DNA of 8,703 nt from an uncultured Prevotella sp. (GTDB lineage: Bacteria; Bacteroidota; Bacteroidia; Bacteroidales; Bacteroidaceae), in contig URFI01000087.1 in NCBI GenBank assembly GCA_900547085.1, positions 1 to 8,703 on the forward strand, given 5' to 3'. The notes beneath the pieces were generated by a model, which was not told the DNA's origin, searched no databases, and saw only the letters and a program-made list of their open reading frames with translations. The position numbers and the translations under genes were made by a program. This document shows positions 1 to 4,411 of the stretch, one piece after another; within the stretch, counting starts at the first letter, position 1; the number at the start of each line of letters is the position of its first letter.

Positions 1-1
1 G

Positions 2-10
2 TATCTTTGC
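2..10 (+). promoter_or_regulatory. Bacteroidetes-type -7 box for the small ORF
   Basis: TATCTTTGC matches the TAnnTTTG -7 consensus of the Bacteroidetes primary sigma factor exactly. The -33 element would lie outside the window, so only half of the promoter can be judged. A start site several bases downstream would give a leader of about 45 nt before the ATG at 62. Confidence 0.6.
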
Positions 11-61
11 ATCGTCATTAAGACAAAAGGATAACAAATTTAAAAGAAAGGTAAAAAGATT

Positions 62-151
62 ATGGTAACAATTATGACTTTGGCTGTTGTGGCTATAACT
101 ATAGCACAGGCCATTCATTTGGGAAGCAAGATTAACTTGAATAGCAAGTAA
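62..151 (+). CDS. Putative 29-aa hydrophobic small protein
   Basis: This is a short ATG-TAA reading frame that I do not recognise. The peptide begins MVTIMTLAVVAITIAQA and has a hydrophobic stretch over residues 1-18, enough for one short membrane span. A polar, lysine-bearing tail (GSKINLNSK) follows, so it could be a single-pass membrane peptide or a signal-like sequence. Support for a real gene is contextual. A perfect -7 box lies about 50 nt upstream, a weak SD-like AGAAAGG sits at 45-51 about 10 nt before the ATG, and an intrinsic terminator lies about 60 nt after the stop, making a self-contained unit of roughly 225 nt. An internal ATG at codon 5 is an alternative start. The transcript could equally be a small RNA with a chance ORF. 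No function is claimed. Confidence 0.45.
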   Translation: MVTIMTLAVVAITIAQAIHLGSKINLNSK

Positions 152-159
152 AAATCTTG

Positions 160-178
160 CCTTTCATCTTTTGAAAGG
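160..178 (+). other. 7-bp perfect inverted repeat after the small ORF
   Basis: CCTTTCA (160-166) and TGAAAGG (172-178) are perfect reverse complements separated by 5 nt. The hairpin begins 8 nt after the small ORF's stop and lies upstream of the terminator at 209-241. It is followed by a T-rich but interrupted tract, so it is a poor terminator by itself. It may stabilise the 3' part of the short transcript. Confidence 0.4.
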
Positions 179-208
179 AGAATTTATTTTATTTAATAAT
201 ATGTAAAG

Positions 209-241
209 AGGCAACGTCACATGTGGCGATGCCTTTTTTTT
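209..241 (+). terminator. Intrinsic terminator of the small-ORF unit
   Basis: AGGCA (209-213) pairs with TGCCT (230-234). After one A/A mismatch the stem continues through CG/CG, a T-G wobble and CA/TG, closing on a 4-nt loop at about 220-223. The 3' arm runs straight into eight T residues (234-241). A GC-containing stem followed directly by a T tract is the classic factor-independent terminator on the plus strand. Confidence 0.8.
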
Positions 242-256
242 ATACATGTATGTGAT

Positions 257-302
257 GGGGTGCCGCAAGTGTTAAAAACTGAAAACTTTGCGGTTTTACC
301 CC
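257..302. repeat. Long two-part inverted repeat
   Basis: GGGGT (257-261) pairs with ACCCC (298-302), and further in CCGCAA (263-268) pairs with TTGCGG (288-293). The two stems are separated by a 1-nt and a 4-nt internal bulge and close on an A-rich loop. Together they give 11 base pairs with strong GC content, the most stable-looking structure in the gap. Lacking a directly following T tract, it does not look like a simple plus-strand terminator. Confidence 0.5.
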
Positions 303-313
303 CTTCATAACTC

Positions 314-352
314 GCGTATTTCTAAAAAAATAATCTTCTGTCTGAAATACGC
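314..352. repeat. 9-bp perfect inverted repeat
   Basis: GCGTATTTC (314-322) and GAAATACGC (344-352) are perfect reverse complements around a 21-nt A/T-rich spacer. The length and perfection make chance unlikely for this one site. It could be a hairpin arm pair or the ends of a small element. Confidence 0.45.
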
Positions 353-479
353 TTAAAATATAAATCGTTGATAATTAATCATTTGTGTTATTTTAGCTTA
401 TTCGGAAGCATTGAAAAACGCCGCTTTTTGGCGATTAGAGGTCATCTATTGGAGTCCAAACTCATGTAAATAGGATGGT

Positions 480-509
480 AAAAGCTATGCTTTTGAAGTG
501 TAAAAGCAT
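480..509. repeat. Three-arm repeat able to form two alternative hairpins
   Basis: AAAAGC (480-485), GCTTTT (489-494) and AAAAGC (502-507) alternate. The middle arm can pair with the first (6 bp, 3-nt loop) or, as ATGCTTTT (487-494) with AAAAGCAT (502-509), with the third (8 bp, 7-nt loop). The two foldings exclude each other. No adjacent coding region makes an attenuator obvious, so its role is unknown. Confidence 0.45.
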
Positions 510-553
510 GACAATAAGCGTGAAAGTGCAATTTTGAGGGATAAAAAAGGCAT

Positions 554-570
554 TTTTCCGTGCTGGAAAA
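554..570. repeat. 6-bp inverted repeat with 5-nt loop
   Basis: TTTTCC (554-559) and GGAAAA (565-570) are perfect reverse complements around GTGCT. On the minus strand the hairpin is followed, five bases on, by six T residues (complement of 543-548). It could therefore contribute to ending dnaX transcription, although it lies more than 100 nt past the dnaX stop. Confidence 0.35.
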
Positions 571-610
571 TCCTATTTTACAGAAAACTCGTGTTAAATA
601 AATTTACTTG

Positions 611-641
611 TTGGACATCGTCCAATGACCCATTTCAGGGT
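611..641 (-). terminator. Paired hairpins just past the dnaX stop, possible 3' end
   Basis: TTGGAC (611-616) and GTCCAA (620-625) form a perfect 6-bp stem with a 3-nt loop. Two bases away, ACCC (628-631) and GGGT (638-641) form a second short stem. On the minus strand they begin about 35 nt after the dnaX stop codon, where a terminator would be expected. No clean T run follows on that strand, only a T/A-rich stretch, so termination is a guess from position. Confidence 0.35.
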
Positions 642-676
642 GCGTGAAAGTATTGAAGAATCAAAAGAAAACAGAC

Positions 677-2458
677 TTATCCCAACTGCAATTTTAAGCT
701 CTGGCATAGTTTGGAGAACTGAGGGTTCTCCTTTTTGAGCATTTCAAAGATTTCACGTTTCGAGTAAATCTTGGTCACCTCCTGGGCTTCAGCAAGGCGC
801 AGGTTGATGTTGAGCTGCGCGTTTTTCAGCAGTGTGCGCATCTCTGCCAAGATGTTTTCCTTGTCATCTTGCAACTGTTTGAGCAGAATGTCGTTGTCGA
901 TGACCACTTCTATGTTCGGGAAGTTTGTGATACGGGGCGTCAAGTTCTTCATGCGTTGCGCCAGACCTATCTTCTCTTGGGGCATTCGGTTGCACATCAT
1001 CTTCCACTGTATCATCAGTTCTTGCTCGCTGAAAGCCGTGTTTTGTGCGGTTACTTTCTGTTCGGTTTTGGTTTGGTAGGATGGTTTTTTGCCGCCGTTG
1101 CGCAGGTCGTTGAAGGTCATTCCAATGTCCGAGAGTGTCAGCCGCGGCCTTTGACCGGCAGGATTACTTGTCGCAGCCGGCGTTGAGGTTGATGTTTGTT
1201 GTGTTGAAATGATGGGGGTGTTGCGGGCATTTGCTGGAGACACCTTGCCGGTCTCTGAGCTCGCCACACGTTGATTGGTCTCGCCGCCCATCGCGGGAGC
1301 CAACTTATTGAACAAGGATTTTAAGCGTTTGGGGCTGCGCCCCGCACCGTCAGAAGCGTCATCCGCTTGTGTCACTTGCGCCACTTCGATGAGCGTAAGT
1401 TCTACCAACAGGCGTTTGTTGCTGCTCTGACGGTAGTTCACGTCGCAGCGGTTCAGTATTTTCAACGCTTGGTATAAGAATTTCGTTGGGCATTTTTGCG
1501 CCTGTTGCTGGTATTTCTGGCGTTGTTGCTCGCTTGCATCCAGCAAACTTAACGTCTGTGCATCCTTCGCCATGAGCACGTTGCGTATGTGCGAGGCCAA
1601 TCCGTTGGTGAGAAGTCCACCATCGAAGCCTTTCGCGAGAATGGAGTTGAGCAGCACCATCACGTCGCCCACTTTGTTTTCGAGGCTCAAATCTACTATC
1701 TTGAAATAATTGTCTGCATCCAGCACGTTGAGGTCTTCCAGCACCTTGTCGTACGTGATGTTGCCTTGGCAGAAGCTGGCAGCCTGATCGAAGACCGACA
1801 AGGCATCGCGCATGCCGCCGTCAGCCTTCTCTGCAATGATGTTCAGGGCAGCGTCTTCGTAGGTGATTCCTTCTTGTTGAGCCACGTTTTTCAAGTGGTT
1901 GATGATGTCTGCAGTTGCCATCCGCTCGAAATCATATATCTGACAACGCGAGAGGATGGTAGGCAAAATCTTGTGTTTCTCGGTCGTTGCCAGGATGAAG
2001 ATGACGTGTGCGGGCGGCTCTTCCAGCGTTTTGAGAAAGGCGTTGAAGGCCGATGTGGAGAGCATGTGCACCTCGTCGATGATGAACACCTTGTACTTGC
2101 CTACCTGTGGCGGTATGCGTGTTTGGTCCATCAGCGACTTGATGTTCTCTACCGAGTTGTTGCTGGCGGCGTCAAGTTCAAAGATGTTGTACGATCTTTG
2201 CTCGTTGAAGGCCTGACAGCTCTCGCACTCGTTGCAGGCTTCACCATCTGCTGTGGGGGTTAGGCAGTTGATGGCTTTGGCAAAGATGCGCGCACAGGTG
2301 GTTTTACCGACACCGCGCGGGCCGCAGAACAGGTAAGCGTGAGCCAGCTTCCCGCTCTTTACGGCGTTCTTAAGGGTTGTGATAAGCGCGGATTGGCCAA
2401 CGACAGCGTCAAAGGTCATTGGCCGGTATTTGCGCGCTGAAACAATGTAATCTTTCAT
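677..2458 (-). CDS. dnaX: DNA polymerase III subunit gamma/tau (clamp-loader ATPase)
   Basis: The 593-aa product is the AAA+ ATPase of the replicative clamp loader, which loads the beta sliding clamp and links polymerase cores at the fork. Walker A is GPRGVGKT (residues 46-53). Zinc-binding cysteines are at about 65, 75, 78 and 81 in the family arrangement. Walker B is IIDE (126-129) in FIIDEVHML, and the SRC arginine-finger motif is at 170-172. The AAA+ lid and oligomerisation domains reach about residue 360. A low-complexity Ser/Thr/Pro/Ala linker (about 370-450) follows, then a C-terminal domain (about 480-593) of Bacteroidetes type. Length fits a full tau. The ATG at 2458 lies about 20 nt from a perfect minus-strand -7 box, implying a very short leader. 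The gene runs opposite to its neighbours. A run of six A in the coding strand (1085-1090) lies in the linker region. Confidence 0.97.
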   Translation of the reverse strand: MKDYIVSARKYRPMTFDAVVGQSALITTLKNAVKSGKLAHAYLFCGPRGVGKTTCARIFAKAINCLTPTADGEACNECESCQAFNEQRSYNIFELDAASNNSVENIKSLMDQTRIPPQVGKYKVFIIDEVHMLSTSAFNAFLKTLEEPPAHVIFILATTEKHKILPTILSRCQIYDFERMATADIINHLKNVAQQEGITYEDAALNIIAEKADGGMRDALSVFDQAASFCQGNITYDKVLEDLNVLDADNYFKIVDLSLENKVGDVMVLLNSILAKGFDGGLLTNGLASHIRNVLMAKDAQTLSLLDASEQQRQKYQQQAQKCPTKFLYQALKILNRCDVNYRQSSNKRLLVELTLIEVAQVTQADDASDGAGRSPKRLKSLFNKLAPAMGGETNQRVASSETGKVSPANARNTPIISTQQTSTSTPAATSNPAGQRPRLTLSDIGMTFNDLRNGGKKPSYQTKTEQKVTAQNTAFSEQELMIQWKMMCNRMPQEKIGLAQRMKNLTPRITNFPNIEVVIDNDILLKQLQDDKENILAEMRTLLKNAQLNINLRLAEAQEVTKIYSKREIFEMLKKENPQFSKLCQSLKLQLG

Positions 2459-2476
2459 TGTGGATGAATTTGTTTT

Positions 2477-2485
2477 GCAAAGATA
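2477..2485 (-). promoter_or_regulatory. -7 box of the dnaX promoter
   Basis: On the minus strand this reads TATCTTTGC, a perfect TAnnTTTG box 18 nt upstream of the dnaX ATG. I see no good TTTG -33 element at the usual spacing, so the assignment rests on the -7 box and position. Transcription would begin roughly 10 nt before the start codon. Confidence 0.6.
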
Positions 2486-2581
2486 GCAAAAAGATTAGAC
2501 TTCCTTGGACCGCCCTGTTTGATTATTTGTTAATAAGATGAAATTATGACAGGTGCATTTTTCGTTTTCAATTATAATGTT

Positions 2582-2590
2582 TATTTTTGC
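2582..2590 (+). promoter_or_regulatory. -7 box of the FtsB/DivIC-like gene promoter
   Basis: TATTTTTGC matches TAnnTTTG. The -33 region is a weak T-rich match (TTTTTCG near 2558-2564). The predicted start site falls about 10-15 nt before the TTG start at 2612, so the leader is very short. With the minus-strand box at 2477-2485 it forms a divergent promoter region between dnaX and this gene. Confidence 0.6.
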
Positions 2591-2611
2591 AATCATTAAA
2601 TCCTACCACTC

Positions 2612-2953
2612 TTGAAACGTGTCAATGTCATACTGAGCTTCGTCAATCACTATAAATACCTTATCGTGATTGTTGGCGGATTCCTTATTGTTGGGGTCCT
2701 TGATGAGAACAGTTTCATGAAACGTGTACAGCTGGAATGGCAAATCAGTGATTTGAAAGAAGATATCAACAAGTATAAATCGCTGAATGAAATCAACACG
2801 AAGAAACTAAGAGAACTAAAGCGCAACCCCAGCGCCATCAAGAAGATAGCCCGAGAGAACTATTTCATGAAGGCCGATGATGAAGACATTTTCGTGTTGA
2901 GTGATGACCCTAAAACAGAACAACCTCAATCGACAAATGAAACAACTCAATAA
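2612..2953 (+). CDS. FtsB/DivIC-family septum formation initiator protein
   Basis: The 113-aa product has the layout of FtsB/DivIC division proteins: a short cytoplasmic N-terminus, one membrane span (about 15-31, YLIVIVGGFLIVGVL) and a periplasmic coiled coil (about 37-70, ending in KKLRELKRNP). The conserved tail AIKKIARENYFMKADDEDIF (75-94) closely matches the family's ReKyfMkk.nEdif pattern. A polar Thr/Gln/Asn end follows. In this family the protein joins FtsL- and DivIB/FtsQ-like partners at the septum. The start is TTG. An in-frame stop lies only 15 nt upstream with no ATG between, and the next in-frame ATG (residue 36) would remove the membrane span. The gene overlaps the next one by 17 nt, implying co-transcription. 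I call the family with confidence but cannot separate FtsB from DivIC naming. Confidence 0.9.
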   Translation: MKRVNVILSFVNHYKYLIVIVGGFLIVGVLDENSFMKRVQLEWQISDLKEDINKYKSLNEINTKKLRELKRNPSAIKKIARENYFMKADDEDIFVLSDDPKTEQPQSTNETTQ

Positions 2954-3344
2954 ACTCCAGAGCCTGATATTCCTCACTGGTGGGGCTATGATGGTGGTTG
3001 GTGCCGGATGCTTCGCCCTGATGTGGCAGCAGAAAATCGCTTGTTGGATTTATCTTGCGGGCGCTTTGATGTTCGGTGTCATGCAGATGATGCAGGAATA
3101 CCAAGGCAATAACTTCATCGTGAAGCGGCTGAAGCGCATCATGAGCTTGGCCGACATCTTCTTCATCCTGTCTGGTTTCCTGATGGTGGACATGGTCTAT
3201 CGCTTTCTGCAATCGGCCTTCGACAACTATCTGACGTACTATAACACCATTTATAACAAGTGGGTGGTTCTGCTGCTCATTGCGGCCATTCTGGAAATGT
3301 ACACCATGCACCGCATCGAGCACGAGTTGTCAAAAGAGGAATAG
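2937..3344 (+). CDS. Small four-helix integral membrane protein, unknown function
   Basis: The 135-aa product has four likely membrane spans at about 8-29 (SLIFLTGGAMMVVGAGCFALMW), 34-53, 70-91 and 108-124. Short charged loops separate them (QGNNFIVKRLKRI after helix 2) and the tail is acidic and charged (HRIEHELSKEE). I do not recognise a named family or any catalytic motif. I chose the ATG at 2937 because the protein then begins MKQLNKLQ just before the first helix and overlaps the upstream gene by 17 nt, typical of translational coupling. An ATG at 2901 is in frame but would give a longer overlap and an Asn/Gln-rich extension. Position behind an FtsB/DivIC-like gene, on what looks like the same transcript, allows an envelope or division-related role, but that is context only. 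Confidence 0.85.
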   Translation: MKQLNKLQSLIFLTGGAMMVVGAGCFALMWQQKIACWIYLAGALMFGVMQMMQEYQGNNFIVKRLKRIMSLADIFFILSGFLMVDMVYRFLQSAFDNYLTYYNTIYNKWVVLLLIAAILEMYTMHRIEHELSKEE

Positions 3345-3366
3345 ATGAGGGTCTGTATTCCAAAAA

Positions 3367-3404
3367 AATGCTAAAAGGTACCCATAAACAAATTAAATAG
3401 CATT
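3367..3404. other. 7-bp inverted repeat between the membrane-protein gene and the next promoter
   Basis: AATGCTA (3367-3373) and TAGCATT (3398-3404) are perfect reverse complements with a 24-nt spacer. They begin 22 nt after the stop at 3344 and end 7 nt before the -33 box of the next promoter. Either a weak terminator for the upstream pair (no clean T tract follows) or an upstream operator fits. Confidence 0.35.
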
Positions 3405-3411
3405 AAATAAT

Positions 3412-3442
3412 TTTGTTCACAAACAATACATATTATCTTTGC
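3412..3442 (+). promoter_or_regulatory. Promoter of the lipoprotein-pyrC-phosphoesterase-plsC cluster
   Basis: TTTG (3412-3415) is followed 18 nt later by TATCTTTGC (3434-3442). This is an almost ideal Bacteroidetes -33/-7 pair. It is the only good promoter I see before the four closely spaced genes from 3599 to 7737. The predicted start near 3449 gives a leader of about 150 nt. The -7 box lies inside an inverted repeat that belongs to the dispersed repeat annotated at 3434-3517. Confidence 0.8.
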
Positions 3443-3517
3443 AGAAGATGGGCGGCGCCTCAGCAATTTCAAACAAGCTTGATTGCCTTCGGCTTGCACC
3501 ATCTTTGCAGAAGATGG
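3434..3517 (+). repeat. Dispersed promoter/leader repeat, copy A (with terminal duplication)
   Basis: From 3440 to 3500 this stretch matches 7816-7876 at 49 of 61 positions by eye without gaps. It starts in an inverted repeat ATCTT-TGCAG-AAGAT (3435-3449) that includes the -7 box. An inner stem-loop follows with GCAAT (3463-3467) and ATTGC (3482-3486). The element ends with a second dyad, CCATCTT-TGCAG-AAGATGG (3499-3517), that repeats the first: 17 bases are identical between 3435-3451 and 3501-3517. AAGATGG at 3445 and CCATCTT at 3499 are also reverse complements, so the unit resembles a short element with inverted ends. It occupies most of the lipoprotein gene's leader. Whether it is mobile, regulatory or both cannot be told from two copies. 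Confidence 0.65.
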
Positions 3518-3598
3518 ACGGCTGGGATTGTGAGTGAATGAGGTTTTCCAGAGAGTGCTGACAAGGTGCCCTGAAAGAAACAGAACAAGAATACATAT

Positions 3599-4396
3599 AT
3601 GAATAAGATATTATACCTGCTTATTTCTCTTGTAGTGTTCACGTCTTGCGCGAACAGCTATCATGTGCAAGGGTCATCCAACGTAACCGACTTGGATGGT
3701 AGAATGTTGTACCTCAAGGTGCTGCAAGATAACGATTTCAAGAACATCGACTCCAGTGAAGTGGTACATGGACAGTTTCAGTTCGCAGGAACATTGGATT
3801 CGGCTCGCATGGCTAACATCTTCATGGATGACAGGAGCGTGCTTACCTTCGTGTTGGAAGAGGGAGATATCAACATCAAAATCAACAACACCCAGCAGAC
3901 TGTGAGCGGCACACCCTTGAATGACAAGTTGTTTAAGTTCTTCAATGAGTACAATCAGTTGAAGAGTCAGCAGGCCGAACTGGTGCATCGACATGACCAA
4001 GCCATCATGAATGGAAGCAACATGGATGTGGTTAACGCGCAGCTCAATGCTGAAGCAGAAAGTTTGAGTCAGCGGGAAGACCATCTGGTTACTACCTTCG
4101 TGACAGATAATTTCGATAATGTGTTGGGACCAGGCGTGTTCTTCATGATGACTATCGGTAATCAATATCCCGAGCTGACCCCATGGATTGAGGACATCAT
4201 GAGCAAGGCTACCAACCAATTCAAGAACGATCCGTACGTTAAAGATTACTATCAAAAGGCACAGGAGAACGAACAAATCATGAATGGTTTGAAGGATGTG
4301 CCTGCTGCAGCCAGTCAATCGGTACCGAACGGACAGCAGCTTCCGCCTCCGGCATCACCTGCTGATTTGGCAAAACCTTCGGAAAAGACAGAGTAG
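3599..4396 (+). CDS. DUF4369-type lipoprotein
   Basis: The 265-aa product begins with a lipoprotein signal (MNKILYLLISLVVFTSC, lipobox FTSC with Cys17). The next ~100 residues fit the DUF4369 beta-rich domain often found at the N-terminus of Bacteroidetes thiol:disulfide proteins: G-x-xx-LDGRMLYLKVL, DSSEVVHGQFQFAG, and VLEEGDINIKI ending in SGTPLNDKL (about residues 22-110). A helical, Gln/Glu-rich middle (about 111-230) follows, then a Pro/Ala-rich tail. There is no thioredoxin domain and no CxxC. The only cysteine is the lipidated one, so a redox role is unlikely. Residues after Cys17 (ANSYHV) lack the acidic surface-export signal of Bacteroidetes, which suggests a periplasm-facing protein. 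It is the first gene of the cluster and ends 15 nt before pyrC. Its function is unknown. Confidence 0.85.
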   Translation: MNKILYLLISLVVFTSCANSYHVQGSSNVTDLDGRMLYLKVLQDNDFKNIDSSEVVHGQFQFAGTLDSARMANIFMDDRSVLTFVLEEGDINIKINNTQQTVSGTPLNDKLFKFFNEYNQLKSQQAELVHRHDQAIMNGSNMDVVNAQLNAEAESLSQREDHLVTTFVTDNFDNVLGPGVFFMMTIGNQYPELTPWIEDIMSKATNQFKNDPYVKDYYQKAQENEQIMNGLKDVPAAASQSVPNGQQLPPPASPADLAKPSEKTE

Positions 4397-4411
4397 AAAC
4401 AAACCATAACC

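Larger units (their letters stand above)
242..676. other. Gene-free, hairpin-rich intergenic region between the small ORF and dnaX
   Basis: This 435-nt AT-rich stretch lies between the convergent small-ORF unit and dnaX. I see no convincing ORF, tRNA or promoter in it. It does contain a long series of inverted repeats, listed separately (257-302, 314-352, 480-509, 554-570, 611-641), plus a minor one, CGCC-N7-GGCG, at 419-433. A 10-bp direct repeat GCGTGAAAGT occurs at 518-527 and 642-651. The density of dyads suggests one or more degenerate non-coding repeat elements or a structured RNA rather than neutral spacer. No comparison with other genomes was possible. Confidence 0.5.

Noticed and set aside
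509..538. 9-codon ORF ATG-TGA in the hairpin-rich gap as a leader peptide
   Set aside because: There is no promoter or SD, and no plus-strand gene follows that it could regulate.
242..676. tRNA, CRISPR array or IS remnant in the large gap
   Set aside because: No cloverleaf with CCA-type acceptor, no regularly spaced repeats, and no transposase fragment in any frame; only unlike hairpins are present.
1589..2263. 224-codon plus-strand ORF antisense to dnaX
   Set aside because: It lies wholly opposite the strongly conserved AAA+ region of dnaX, has no promoter, and its translation shows no recognisable family. It is explained by the dnaX codon pattern.
2901..2936. Upstream start (ATG at 2901) for the small membrane protein
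   Set aside because: It would add 12 polar residues and overlap the upstream gene by 53 nt. The ATG at 2937 gives a natural N-terminus and a short overlap.
2910..3323. 137-codon minus-strand ORF opposite the small membrane protein
   Set aside because: The His/Gln-rich translation is typical of an antisense reading of hydrophobic codons. The plus frame has four membrane helices and a coupled start.
3674..4318. 214-codon minus-strand ORF opposite the lipoprotein gene
   Set aside because: It is rich in His, Ile and Leu with no domain, and lies opposite a gene with a clear signal peptide, promoter and family assignment.
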